Shown: piece after piece, positions 1 to 7,740 of the stretch
Layout: every line of letters starts with the position of its first letter
Position numbering within the stretch: the stretch's first letter is position 1
Assembly (NCBI GenBank): GCA_963603365.1
Contig: CAVCMI010000014.1
Location: forward strand, 1 to 28,463
Direction of reading: 5' to 3'
DNA: 28,463 nt
Source of the DNA: F23-D06 sp963603365
GTDB taxonomy: Bacteria > Bacteroidota > Bacteroidia > Bacteroidales > WCHB1-69
Program-made: the position numbers and the translations under genes
Notes under the pieces: model-generated
What the model was told of the DNA's origin: nothing
Databases searched by the model: none
The model's input: the letters and a program-made list of their open reading frames with translations, nothing else

Positions 1-82
1 TTATCTAACCGTTTGATTTATAGCGAAATAAAAATTTTTTGATTTTTTTTGGTTTAAAAAGGTCGCAGAACTGAAAAAAATG

Positions 83-90
83 TACTTTTG
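83..90 (+). promoter_or_regulatory. Bacteroidota -7 promoter element of tRNA-Lys
   Basis: TACTTTTG matches the Bacteroidota sigma-ABfr -7 consensus TAnnTTTG and lies 27 nt before the tRNA 5' end. I see no good TTTG -33 element at the usual 19-21 nt spacing, so the call rests on the -7 element and its position. Confidence 0.55.
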
Positions 91-116
91 CAACCGCAAA
101 AAAGGGGGAAAAGGAT

Positions 117-189
117 GTCCCAGTAGCTCAGCAGGTAGAGCACATCCCTTTTAAGGATGGGGTCCTGGGTTCGAATCCCAGCTGAGACA
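117..189 (+). tRNA. tRNA-Lys, anticodon TTT
   Basis: A full cloverleaf folds by eye. The acceptor stem is 117-123 with 182-188 and has one C-A mismatch (120/185). The D arm is 126-141. The anticodon stem is 143-147/155-159 with loop CTTTTAA, giving anticodon TTT at 150-152. The variable loop is 5 nt. The T arm is CTGGG-TTCGAAT-CCCAG at 165-181. The discriminator is A189 and the 3' CCA is not encoded. It reads lysine codons AAA/AAG. Confidence 0.96.
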
Positions 190-192
190 CGA

Positions 193-230
193 AGAAAAGC
201 AGTTCTGACAAAGAACTGCTTTTCTTGTTT
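193..230 (+). terminator. Rho-independent terminator after tRNA-Lys
   Basis: A near-perfect 14-bp hairpin (193-206 with 212-225, 5-nt loop GACAA) is followed by a T-rich run ending at 230. It sits directly behind the tRNA, so the tRNA is probably a single-gene transcript. Confidence 0.85.
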
Positions 231-258
231 ATGACAGAAAAACAATAATTAGCACGCA

Positions 259-1692
259 ATGAATAACCAGAACAAAGAATCAGAAAAGATTTTGACCGAA
301 TTGGCACGCGTCTGCACCGGCAAACAGGTGACCGCCTTCACGCCGCTGCCTGCCTCTGGCTCAAATCGCCGGTATTACCGGTTGGCACTCGACGACGGCA
401 CGTCATTGATAGGTGCCCGCAATGGGGATGTGGCCGAAAACGAGGCTTTCTTTTACTATTCCGGTTTCTTTGTGAAACACGGTCTGCCCGCCCCGCGCTT
501 GCTCTGTGTACACCCCGACAGACAACATTACCTGCAGCAAGATTTAGGAACAATTACCCTTTATGACTACCTTTGCACCCATCGCGATGCTCAAGGGAAC
601 CCCTCCCCTGAAACAGTCTCCTATTACGAACAGGCAGCCAGACAATTGCCACAGTGGCAGCTGTCAGGACGGCACGGCCTCGACTTTTCTAAAGCCTACC
701 CACGCGCCGCCTTCGACAGGCAGTCGATGCAATGGGATCTCAATTATTTCAAATACTATTTCCTCAAATTGCTGCACGTGCCGTTCAATGAGCAAAAACT
801 TGAGGATGATTACGATACGCTGATACGTTATTTGCTTTCCGCCGAAAGCGATTTTTTTATGTTCCGTGATTTCCAGTCAAGAAACGTCATGATAGATCAA
901 AATACGGTCTATTTTATTGACTATCAAGGAGGCAGAAAAGGTGCACTGCAATATGACATTGCATCGCTGCTTTATGATGCAAAAGCGGATCTCCCGATGC
1001 ACGTCCGCAACCATTTGCTGGAGGTCTATTTAGAATCGCTCTCCCAATACGTCAGCATTGACCGGGAACGCTTTCTCTCGTTCCTGCAAGGCTTTGCATT
1101 GCTCCGTATTCTGCAGTCTATGGGCGCGTACGGATACCGTGGCTATTTTGAAAGGAAGCCGCATTTTTTGCAAAGTATTCCCTACGCGGCACGCAATCTC
1201 GCTTCCCTGCTTGACGGTTTTTCGGGACCGTCGCTGCCGGAACTGACAAGCGCTTTGCGTTTCTGCATAGCCTCCGACTTCGTGAAACCTTACCGCCCCA
1301 ATGGCACGCTGACCGTACTGGTACAGAGCTTTTCCTACAAGAAGGCAATGCCGTCAGACCCTTCGCCCAACGGCGGCGGCTTCGTGTTCGACTGTCGCGC
1401 ATTGCCCAATCCGGGACGTGAAAAACGGTTCGCAGACAACACCGGACGCGACGAGTGTGTTGCCCAATACCTTGAAAACTGCCCCGAAGTGCACGAGTTC
1501 CGGAAACACGTCTTCGCCTTGGTGGACCAATCCGTAGACAACTATCTGGACCGTCATTTTACACACCTTTTTGTCTGCGTCGGCTGCACAGGCGGCCAAC
1601 ACCGTTCGGTCTATTTCGCTGAACAACTGGCGGATCATCTTCGCCACAAATATGCCGGCATCCATGTGAAACTCGAACATACGGCTTTATGA
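259..1692 (+). CDS. APH-like sugar kinase fused to RapZ C-terminal domain
   Basis: This 477-residue protein has two domains. Residues about 20-320 are an aminoglycoside-phosphotransferase-fold kinase. The catalytic loop reads FRDFQSRN (D204, N209; the usual HxD His is replaced by Arg) and IDYQ supplies the metal-binding Asp (D221). Residues about 350-477 match the RapZ C-terminal domain, with FDCRALPNPG and the signature GCTGGQHRS at 442-450. APH kinases of this group include AmgK, which phosphorylates MurNAc/GlcNAc in cell-wall recycling. The RapZ C-terminal domain senses GlcN6P and binds RNA in E. coli. A role in amino-sugar or cell-envelope metabolism is therefore inferred, not shown. No nucleotidyltransferase (MurU-like) gene is adjacent. 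The start ATG lacks a Shine-Dalgarno, as is usual in this phylum. The gene lies between tRNA-Lys and grpE. Confidence 0.85.
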   Translation: MNNQNKESEKILTELARVCTGKQVTAFTPLPASGSNRRYYRLALDDGTSLIGARNGDVAENEAFFYYSGFFVKHGLPAPRLLCVHPDRQHYLQQDLGTITLYDYLCTHRDAQGNPSPETVSYYEQAARQLPQWQLSGRHGLDFSKAYPRAAFDRQSMQWDLNYFKYYFLKLLHVPFNEQKLEDDYDTLIRYLLSAESDFFMFRDFQSRNVMIDQNTVYFIDYQGGRKGALQYDIASLLYDAKADLPMHVRNHLLEVYLESLSQYVSIDRERFLSFLQGFALLRILQSMGAYGYRGYFERKPHFLQSIPYAARNLASLLDGFSGPSLPELTSALRFCIASDFVKPYRPNGTLTVLVQSFSYKKAMPSDPSPNGGGFVFDCRALPNPGREKRFADNTGRDECVAQYLENCPEVHEFRKHVFALVDQSVDNYLDRHFTHLFVCVGCTGGQHRSVYFAEQLADHLRHKYAGIHVKLEHTAL

Positions 1693-1698
1693 CAAACT

Positions 1699-1735
1699 CT
1701 GTTCAACTGACGCGAACAGTTAGGCATATTTTTTG
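1699..1735 (+). terminator. Weak hairpin after the APH-RapZ gene
   Basis: CTGTTC (1699-1704) pairs with GAACAG (1714-1719), and a T6 run follows 9 nt later (1729-1734). The stem is short and the T run is displaced, so this is only a possible terminator. The stretch TATTTTTTG (1727-1735) is also one base longer than a -7 consensus and could instead belong to a grpE promoter. Confidence 0.3.
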
Positions 1736-1814
1736 CTACAACCCCAAAAGCTTTTTAGCACAATGAGTACAAAGAGGTCTATATAATATGTAAATAGTTT
1801 AAATTAAACAATAT

Positions 1815-2444
1815 ATGGAAAACGAAAAAAATGTTGACCAGTCTGTTGATCCGACAGAAGAGATAAAAAATCAGCAGGATGATACCCTGCAAACTGACAA
1901 TATGGCTGAATCTGAAGAGGCAGAAGAGAAGAAAAAAGGCGGTATATTTTCAAAGAAAACCTCTAAAGAGAAAGTCAGAATTCAAGAGTTGGAAGAAAAG
2001 GTAAAGCAGCTTGAAGATGAAAAACTGGAACTGAATGACCGATTCTTGAGGCTCTATTCAGAGTTTGACAATTATAAGAAACGTGTCGGGAAAGAGAAAC
2101 TTGACCTCCTTTCAACGGCTTCGGAGAAAGTTATTGTGAATCTGCTCCCTGTTGTCGATGACTTTGAACGCGCTATTGAGGCAAACCGCAAAGCGGAAGA
2201 TGTGGCAGCCATAAAGGAAGGCTTTGTGCTTATTTACAACAAATTGGTGCAGTTGTTGAAACGCTTTGATGTGGAAGAGATTGCAGCTAAGGGTGAAGCG
2301 TTCAACACAGACTTCCACGAGGCTGTGACCCATTTCCCGACCGACAAGGAGGAGGAGAAAGGCAAAGTAATAGATGTCACCGAAAAGGGATACAAGATAA
2401 AAGAGAAGGTCATCCGCTATGCAAAAGTGGTGGTAGGCCAATAA
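1815..2444 (+). CDS. grpE: Nucleotide exchange factor GrpE
   Basis: GrpE releases ADP from DnaK and so resets the Hsp70 chaperone cycle in the cytoplasm. The 209-residue protein has a charged, low-complexity N-terminus (about 1-60). A long coiled-coil helix follows (about 55-105, with ELEEKVKQLEDEKLELNDRF). The conserved GrpE segment YSEFDNYKKRV and VVDDFERAIE comes next, and then the C-terminal beta domain (F.P..HEAV-type region, here FNTDFHEAVTHFP). The length is typical. It is followed 26 nt later by dnaJ in the same direction, the classic grpE-dnaJ pair; dnaK is not in this window. No CIRCE operator is visible upstream, so heat-shock control by HrcA is not supported by sequence. Confidence 0.96.
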   Translation: MENEKNVDQSVDPTEEIKNQQDDTLQTDNMAESEEAEEKKKGGIFSKKTSKEKVRIQELEEKVKQLEDEKLELNDRFLRLYSEFDNYKKRVGKEKLDLLSTASEKVIVNLLPVVDDFERAIEANRKAEDVAAIKEGFVLIYNKLVQLLKRFDVEEIAAKGEAFNTDFHEAVTHFPTDKEEEKGKVIDVTEKGYKIKEKVIRYAKVVVGQ

Positions 2445-2457
2445 TATGCAACAAAGC

Positions 2458-2465
2458 AGGAGGAG
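2458..2465 (+). promoter_or_regulatory. Strong Shine-Dalgarno that sets the dnaJ start
   Basis: AGGAGGAG lies 5 nt upstream of ATG 2471. A GTG at 2465 in the same frame would overlap this motif and is therefore unlikely as the start. Shine-Dalgarno sequences this strong are unusual in Bacteroidota and none is evident at the neighbouring genes. Confidence 0.75.
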
Positions 2466-2470
2466 TGAAT

Positions 2471-3634
2471 ATGGCAGAGAAAAGAGATTACTATGAAGTG
2501 CTTGGGGTCGCGAAGGATTCCTCGGCAGACGAGATAAAGAAAGCATACCGCAAGATGGCTATGAAGTACCATCCCGACAGATGGGTGCAAGGTACGGAAC
2601 AAGAAAAGAAAGACGCCGAAGACAAGTTTAAGGAGGCAGCAGAAGCTTACGATGTGTTGAGCAACCCTGACAAGAAGGCGCGCTACGACAAATTCGGGCA
2701 TGCCGGCATGGGCAACGCAGCTTCCGACTTCTCCGGCGCGAACATCAGCGACATATTCTCGCATTTTGCCGATGTGTTTGGCGGAGGGTTCGGCTTTAAT
2801 GTGGGCGACTTGTTCGGCGGCGGCGGTCAACGCGCAGCGCGCAAGGGCGGCAATATCCGTATTAAGGTGAAACTTACACTCGAAGAGGCTGCAACGGTTA
2901 CGGAGAAGAAAGTGAAAATCAACAAGTACATCCAATGCGAACATTGTCACGGCACCGGCGCCAAGGATGATCATTCAAAACAGGCTTGCCCGCAATGTCA
3001 CGGCAGCGGCCAGGTTGTTCACCAACAACGCAGCATGTTTGGCATTATTCAGCAAACCGCAACTTGCCCACAGTGTAACGGCAGCGGCGAAATAATAAAA
3101 GACCCATGCTCTTTCTGCCACGGCACCGGCATCGTGCAGGGCGAAGAAGTGATCCAAATCACTATCCCCGCAGGCGTCGATGACGGAATGCAGTTGGCTA
3201 TGAGAGGGAAAGGACATGCCGCCGCAAATGGCGGAGTGAACGGTGATCTGATTGTGGCAGTTGAGGTCGCAGAACACGAATTGTTTGAACGTGACGGCAA
3301 CAACCTTTACCTTAATTATTACATCAGTTTCCCGCAGGCAGCATTGGGCGCATCTGTCGAGATCCCTACGCTGAACGGAAAGGCAAAAGTCAAAATTTCG
3401 CCAGGGACACAAAGCGGACAGGTTCTTCGTCTTCAAGGAAAAGGCCTCCCAGATGTCCATTCGCGCAATGTAGGCGACTTGATTGTCAATGTTAATGTGT
3501 GGACACCTAAAACCCTGAACAAAGAGGAGAAGGAAATCATAGAGAGCCTGAAAGAACACGAGAATTTCACGCCTAAACCGGGCAAGAACGAACGCAGTGT
3601 CTTCAGCAGAGTCCGCCAATTTTTCCGCAACTGA
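2471..3634 (+). CDS. dnaJ: Chaperone DnaJ (Hsp40)
   Basis: DnaJ delivers unfolded substrates to DnaK and stimulates its ATPase. With the ATG at 2471 the protein is 387 residues, starting MAEKRDYYEVLGV as is usual for the family. The J domain (1-75) carries HPD at 34-36. A Gly/Phe-rich linker follows (about 78-125). Four zinc-binding CxxCxGxG repeats lie at 156-163, 173-180, 199-206 and 213-220. The remainder is the C-terminal substrate-binding region. This is a full-length type I DnaJ. It is co-transcribed with grpE (26-nt gap) and its start is preceded by an unusually strong Shine-Dalgarno. Confidence 0.97.
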   Translation: MAEKRDYYEVLGVAKDSSADEIKKAYRKMAMKYHPDRWVQGTEQEKKDAEDKFKEAAEAYDVLSNPDKKARYDKFGHAGMGNAASDFSGANISDIFSHFADVFGGGFGFNVGDLFGGGGQRAARKGGNIRIKVKLTLEEAATVTEKKVKINKYIQCEHCHGTGAKDDHSKQACPQCHGSGQVVHQQRSMFGIIQQTATCPQCNGSGEIIKDPCSFCHGTGIVQGEEVIQITIPAGVDDGMQLAMRGKGHAAANGGVNGDLIVAVEVAEHELFERDGNNLYLNYYISFPQAALGASVEIPTLNGKAKVKISPGTQSGQVLRLQGKGLPDVHSRNVGDLIVNVNVWTPKTLNKEEKEIIESLKEHENFTPKPGKNERSVFSRVRQFFRN

Positions 3635-3667
3635 CCCATATAGACATAGACTTTGAGGATATTTCTC

Positions 3668-4093
3668 CTATCTGAACTCTGGTAATTCTTGTATTGGAAC
3701 GATTCGCCCCGTCTCAAAATCAATGCTGAAAAAGTGTGACGTTTTTCCGTTCGTCACGCCGACGACGGGAGCATGCAGTGTTCTGTTGTAACATCCTGCC
3801 TGCTCCAAAACACATTGTGTGATTTCTACATCGGGAGCCTTGCACTCGATGACGACCATTGGCTTCAGTTGCGCATCGTAAACTACAATGTCGTAACGTT
3901 TGGTCAGGCCGTTTACAGCGATGGCCTTTTCAACGGAAATGTGCGAAAGTGGAATGTGCTTGACGTTCAGCAAGTAAAGTACAAACAATTGCCGAACTTG
4001 CTCTTCAGGTGTCATCAACAGCCATTTTCTTCTAACATGGTCGAAAACTTCAGTCTTGTCCCCAATGATACGTTGTTTGAATGTGAATGGCAT
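3668..4093 (-). CDS. Small HsdR N-terminal-like (PD-D/ExK fold) protein
   Basis: This 141-residue protein resembles the N-terminal nuclease domain of type I restriction HsdR subunits (HSDR_N_2 type), which also occurs as a stand-alone protein in many Bacteroidota. The nuclease-like motif is visible as YDIVVYD (D68) and VIECKAP (E83, K85), with a TPEEQVRQ helix (E30/E31) upstream. No helicase domain, HsdM or HsdS is nearby, so it is not part of a restriction system here. Its target is unknown. It is the last gene of a minus-strand operon, starting 6 nt after the nspC stop, and converges with dnaJ across a 33-nt gap. Confidence 0.75.
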   Translation of the reverse strand: MPFTFKQRIIGDKTEVFDHVRRKWLLMTPEEQVRQLFVLYLLNVKHIPLSHISVEKAIAVNGLTKRYDIVVYDAQLKPMVVIECKAPDVEITQCVLEQAGCYNRTLHAPVVGVTNGKTSHFFSIDFETGRIVPIQELPEFR

Positions 4094-4099
4094 AGCAGG

Positions 4100-5254
4100 T
4101 TATCCTAACTTGGCTTTGTATGCAGCAAAGTCACCCGGCTGTGCCAGCAATTCAAAGTCGCCGCCTTTGTGAATGATTCCGATAGAGGGATGCCGGACAC
4201 CGTTGAAGAATGTGGTTTTTACCATTGTGTAATGGATCATGTCGTCAAATACAATGCGGTCGCCCACTTCCAGCGGTTCCGGAAAGGCGAAGTCGCCCAT
4301 TCCGATGTAGTCGCCGGCCAGACAAGAACAACCGCCGAGCCGATAGACGAAACGGCTGTGTCCGTCTGGTTCAGTCGCGCCTAAAACCGTCGGCTTGTAG
4401 GGCATCTCCAGACAGTCGGGCAGGTGGCACGAGAACGAGATGTTGAGCATCGCGATTCTGATGCCTTTGCTTACGACAATGTCTTCCACGGTTGAGGTCA
4501 GCACGCCGGTTTGCCAGCCTACGGCCTCGCCCGGTTCCAGTATGACCTCTTCCAGATTGGGATAACGTTTCCTGAAGTCCGAAAGCAACTGTATCAGGTG
4601 CGGCACATTGTATCCGTTGCGGGTGATATGATGCCCTCCGCCTAAATTGACCCAACGGCATTGTTTGATATGGGACGAAAAACGTTGCTCAAAGGCTTCA
4701 AGGCAGTGTTGCAGTGCGTAACTGTCATTTTCGCATAGGGTGTGGAAATGCAGTCCCTCAATGCCCTCAGGCAACTTATCGGGCATATCTTCGGCCAAGA
4801 TGCCAAGACGGGATCCCGGCAGCGCAGGGTTGTATAAGTCAGTTTCTATTTCAGAATATTCCGGATTAACCCGAAGCCCGAAACTCACTTTCTTTGGAGT
4901 TTCGCGAATGACAGGCTGAAAACGCTTCCATTGACTCAAAGAGTTGAAAGTCAAATGGCTGCTGTATATTAGCAACTGCTTGAATTCGCTTTCGTCATAA
5001 ATGGGTGCGTAAGTGTGTGCTTCGCAGCACATTTCTTCGGCTATGAGCCGTGCTTCGTTCAAGGACGAAGCCGTCGCGCCGGCGAGGTAGGCTTTAATGA
5101 GCGGAAAGGAATGCCAGAATGACATTCCTTTCAACGCGCATATTATAGAGACGCCGGCTTCTTTCTGTACTAAATCCAGCAACCGGAGGTTGGCTTCCAG
5201 AGCCTCCTCCGACAGGATGTAGCAAGGCGAAGGGCAGGTGTCGTAAGCGGTCAT
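4100..5254 (-). CDS. nspC: Carboxynorspermidine/carboxyspermidine decarboxylase
   Basis: NspC is a PLP-dependent, alanine-racemase-fold decarboxylase. It converts carboxynorspermidine or carboxyspermidine to the free polyamine, the last step of the aspartate-semialdehyde route to (nor)spermidine. The 384-residue length is typical. The N-terminus PSPCYILSEEALEANL and the PLP lysine in CALKGMSFW (K42) are clear. GLHFHTLCEN and NLGGGHH are typical of the barrel domain, and CSCLAGDYIGMGDFAF carries the C-terminal active-site segment. In gut Bacteroidales the product is usually spermidine, so the preferred substrate cannot be decided from sequence. The partner dehydrogenase is not in this window. 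The start is 3 nt after the upstream aminotransferase stop, which suggests coupling. Confidence 0.92.
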   Translation of the reverse strand: MTAYDTCPSPCYILSEEALEANLRLLDLVQKEAGVSIICALKGMSFWHSFPLIKAYLAGATASSLNEARLIAEEMCCEAHTYAPIYDESEFKQLLIYSSHLTFNSLSQWKRFQPVIRETPKKVSFGLRVNPEYSEIETDLYNPALPGSRLGILAEDMPDKLPEGIEGLHFHTLCENDSYALQHCLEAFEQRFSSHIKQCRWVNLGGGHHITRNGYNVPHLIQLLSDFRKRYPNLEEVILEPGEAVGWQTGVLTSTVEDIVVSKGIRIAMLNISFSCHLPDCLEMPYKPTVLGATEPDGHSRFVYRLGGCSCLAGDYIGMGDFAFPEPLEVGDRIVFDDMIHYTMVKTTFFNGVRHPSIGIIHKGGDFELLAQPGDFAAYKAKLG

Positions 5255-5257
5255 GGA

Positions 5258-6571
5258 TTATTGATGGTTGGCATGGAACAACTCAAGCCGTTCTTTCAAC
5301 AACGGGAACTGGCTTCTCGGTGTCAGCGAGACGCAGGCACGAAGTCCGTCTGTCCGTTCACTTCCGCAGGTGGACAAAGAGATGGCGCTCACACCGTAGT
5401 AGAGAAATTCGCGGAGCAGTTCATCGCTGCTGAGTCCGGGATAAGCAACGGTAAAATAGAAGCCGTCAGCCAGATTTTTGTCGCCATCTTTGTCGTAGAC
5501 AATGTAGAACCCGTTGTCAGTAAAGAGTTTCTTCATGATAGCGGCTTTCTCGCCGTACTCTTTCACATCGTCAAGGTAGTTGTAAGTGCCGTCGTTGCAA
5601 GCTTTCAGGATGGCTGCCATTGCATATTGGGTAGAGTGGGCGGTGCCGGAACTGATGGCATATACGGTGCCGTAGATGATGGCTCTGCCCAGTTTCGGAG
5701 TCCCGAAATAGGGCACAAGGTCAGGAAACTCGCTGCTGTACATTTTGTTGGAGAGCACCAGCATGCCGATACGTTCACCGGCATAGCTGAATGCTTTGGA
5801 ACCGGAAATCAGCAGGGCGTAGTTGTCCGTGTATTTCCCGACAGAAGGCTGGAACGGCGGAACGCCCGGCCGGGATATGTCGTGGCGGAAATCCATGCCG
5901 AAATAGGCCAGGTCTTCAAACACCAGCACATCATACTTGTTTGCCATTTCACCGATGATCTGGAGCTCTTCTTCTGTAAGGCAGATCCAGGAGGGGTTGT
6001 TGGGGTTGGAGTACATGATGGAGTGGATGTTGCCCTTTTCGAGGTAACTTTCGAGTTTGGCTCTCAGTTTCTGTCCGCGATAATTATACACGTCGAAAGT
6101 TTCATAGCGTAGTCCGAGCACGCGGTGCTGTTGTTTCTGCACAGGGAAGCCCGGGTCGATGAAAAGGGTGGTGTCGCGTTCCTTGCGAGCACGCACGAAA
6201 GTCATGAAACCTGCCATCCCGCCCATCATAGAGCCAACGGTCGGGATGCAGTTCTCGGGGTTCACGTCCAGGTCTATGAAGTTCTTCACAAAGCGGGCCA
6301 TTTCGGTTTTCAAGGCAGGAAGGCCTTCAATGTCAGGATAAATGGCGGCGCATCCGTTCTGCAGGGCCTTGATCTGGGCTTCTACCCCGATTCTGCAGGC
6401 CGGCAGCCCCGGAATGCCCATTTCCATACGGATGAATTCCTTCCCGCTTGCCTGTTCTATCTGGTTGATAAGGCGTTTCACTTCACGGATAGATGCTTTC
6501 CCGACGGATTTAATGCCGCTTTCGGCAACAATTCTGTCAACAGTTTCGACAGGAATGGGTGTGTTTTTCAT
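5258..6571 (-). CDS. Fold-type I PLP-dependent aminotransferase
   Basis: This is a 437-residue class I/II aminotransferase. Hallmarks in order are SNPNNPSW (N192 binds the PLP O3'), FEDLAYFG (D220, Y223), and SGSKAFSYAGERIG with the Schiff-base lysine at K259. The closing SLTPR segment carries the Arg expected to bind the substrate carboxylate. The amino-acid substrate cannot be read from the sequence. It is the first gene of a three-gene minus-strand operon with nspC (3-nt gap) and the HsdR-N-like protein. This pairing may hint at a role near aspartate or polyamine metabolism, but that is inference. A -7 element sits at 6630-6637, about 60 nt before the start. Confidence 0.87.
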   Translation of the reverse strand: MKNTPIPVETVDRIVAESGIKSVGKASIREVKRLINQIEQASGKEFIRMEMGIPGLPACRIGVEAQIKALQNGCAAIYPDIEGLPALKTEMARFVKNFIDLDVNPENCIPTVGSMMGGMAGFMTFVRARKERDTTLFIDPGFPVQKQQHRVLGLRYETFDVYNYRGQKLRAKLESYLEKGNIHSIMYSNPNNPSWICLTEEELQIIGEMANKYDVLVFEDLAYFGMDFRHDISRPGVPPFQPSVGKYTDNYALLISGSKAFSYAGERIGMLVLSNKMYSSEFPDLVPYFGTPKLGRAIIYGTVYAISSGTAHSTQYAMAAILKACNDGTYNYLDDVKEYGEKAAIMKKLFTDNGFYIVYDKDGDKNLADGFYFTVAYPGLSSDELLREFLYYGVSAISLSTCGSERTDGLRACVSLTPRSQFPLLKERLELFHANHQ

Positions 6572-6629
6572 TATGCTGAATATTATTTTAGTTTAAAAAC
6601 GTGACGGACAGCAGCCTGTCCGGGTGCGG

Positions 6630-6637
6630 CAAAGATA
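6630..6637 (-). promoter_or_regulatory. -7 promoter element of the aminotransferase-nspC operon
   Basis: The minus strand reads TATCTTTG, an exact match to TAnnTTTG, 59 nt upstream of the aminotransferase ATG. The expected -33 region falls inside the preceding gene's terminator and shows no clear TTTG. Confidence 0.55.
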
Positions 6638-6674
6638 CAAAAAAAAGGACAACCCTTTAGGATTGCCCTTTTTG
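6638..6674 (-). terminator. Terminator of the small lipoprotein operon
   Basis: A 13-bp stem (6643-6655 with 6660-6672, loop TTTA; two G-T pairs on the minus strand) is followed on the minus strand by a run of T (complement of the A tract at 6639-6646). It lies 18 nt past the stop at 6692. Confidence 0.8.
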
Positions 6675-6691
6675 TATTGAAAGATAATGGG

Positions 6692-7009
6692 TTATCTTTT
6701 TTTCTTGCCAGAGTTGACAATCTTGTTGGTGGCTTCTGTCTCAGCCTTGTCGATGGCAGCGTTGGCCACGTTCTCGGCAGCCTCCGTAGCATTCTCCTTT
6801 ACGGTCTGCTTGCTGGATGTCGTTGTGGTAGTTTTCTTTGCCGGAGCAGCCTGTTCCTGGGCGGGGGCTTCTGCAACTGCCGGCTCCTCTACGGGAGCAG
6901 CTACTTCCTCAACAGCGGTAGAATCGGCTGCCGGAGCTTCCTGATTGGCTTTGTTACCGCAAGCGGCGAACATGCCAGCGCATAATAAAACTAAAAATAC
7001 TTTTTTCAT
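6692..7009 (-). CDS. Small Ala/Glu/Thr-rich lipoprotein, function unknown
   Basis: I do not recognise a named family. The 105-residue protein starts with a lipoprotein signal (hydrophobic VFLVLLCAGMF, then lipobox FAAC with the acylated Cys at 17). The mature part is low complexity: Ala/Pro/Glu-rich to about residue 56, a Thr/Ser run (TTTTTSS), then an Ala/Glu/Lys helix of amphipathic type and a basic end (GKKKR). Such proteins are often envelope tethers, but nothing here proves a role. It starts 39 nt after the stop of the next lipoprotein gene and shares its terminator, so the two are probably co-transcribed. Confidence 0.75.
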   Translation of the reverse strand: MKKVFLVLLCAGMFAACGNKANQEAPAADSTAVEEVAAPVEEPAVAEAPAQEQAAPAKKTTTTTSSKQTVKENATEAAENVANAAIDKAETEATNKIVNSGKKKR

Positions 7010-7048
7010 TGCTATGATGATTTTTAATGAATTGGATGTTCTAATGTA

Positions 7049-7555
7049 TTATTTTTTAGGAACGTATTGGAGCGTAAACGTGTAGGTTCCCTTTGCTGCC
7101 GGGTCGTCATCGTTGATTGTGCAGTTGAATCTGAATACGCTTTCAGTGAGTTCTATGATGTGGCATGTCTCCTGAACATCGTCATAGAAGAAAGGCACCT
7201 GCATATAAATGATGGTGGAATCTGTCTGATCCAATGACCAAAGATAGGATCTTGTCTCGGTGTAACCCTCAGGATCCGTCAGTTCCCCGGGAGCGATGGT
7301 CTGACCACCTGTCGTCGTGAAAGCGATGATGTCGTCTTTCTCATAGTCGAGAAGATAACCGCCGTTCAGCAGGTCGGTGACATATTCACCGCTGCCCATC
7401 AGATATGCAGGGGAAGAGGTTGCGCTTTCAAGCACCCAACCATTCTTAGGGGAAGCAAGAAGTTCTGCGGTTGATTTTTCAGTAGGGCCGACGCAAGAAC
7501 AGAAACTCACTACAAATGCGGCTACTGTCGCCAGCAAAAAAACTGTTTTTTTCAT
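7049..7555 (-). CDS. Predicted lipoprotein, lipocalin-like size, unknown function
   Basis: This 168-residue protein has a lipoprotein signal peptide (FLLATVAAFVVSFCSC, Cys about 21). The mature domain is beta-rich, with repeated aromatic/hydrophobic strands (GWVLESATS, YTETRSYLWSLD, STIIYMQVPFFYDD, GTYTFTLQYV). It resembles the small lipocalin-like outer-membrane lipoproteins common in Bacteroidales, but the fold assignment is a guess. It heads a two-gene unit with the downstream Ala/Glu-rich lipoprotein. A -7 element (TATTTTTG on the minus strand at 7632-7639) lies 77 nt upstream. Confidence 0.72.
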   Translation of the reverse strand: MKKTVFLLATVAAFVVSFCSCVGPTEKSTAELLASPKNGWVLESATSSPAYLMGSGEYVTDLLNGGYLLDYEKDDIIAFTTTGGQTIAPGELTDPEGYTETRSYLWSLDQTDSTIIYMQVPFFYDDVQETCHIIELTESVFRFNCTINDDDPAAKGTYTFTLQYVPKK

Positions 7556-7631
7556 GTCTTTGATTTTTTGGGTTAATGTAATTTAGTTTAAGTTAATTGA
7601 TAATCCTATTTATGATAGCCAAAACAGACTG

Positions 7632-7639
7632 CAAAAATA
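7632..7639 (-). promoter_or_regulatory. -7 promoter element of the lipoprotein pair
   Basis: The minus strand reads TATTTTTG, an exact TAnnTTTG match, 77 nt before the ATG at 7555. No clear -33 element is present. Confidence 0.45.
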
Positions 7640-7732
7640 ATTTTTTTTCTCACACCCTTTGCCTTAAAAAAATGAAAAATGCAGGATGGAAAAAAATGTA
7701 GCCTGTCGGAATGTTGCGTTTTAAAAAAAATG

Positions 7733-7740
7733 TACTTTTA
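7733..7740 (+). promoter_or_regulatory. Probable -7 promoter element of the exb operon
   Basis: TACTTTTA differs from TAnnTTTG at the last base only. Its context (AATGTACTTTT) is the same as that of the tRNA-Lys promoter element at 83-90. It would give a leader of about 150 nt before exbB. Confidence 0.4.

Noticed and set aside
1750..1775. CIRCE-like heat-shock operator before grpE
   Set aside because: Only a TTAGCAC half-site is present (also before the APH-RapZ gene); the 9-nt spaced inverted partner is missing.
2465..2470. GTG start of dnaJ two codons upstream of ATG 2471
   Set aside because: It overlaps the strong Shine-Dalgarno, and the family starts at MAEKRDYYEVLGV.
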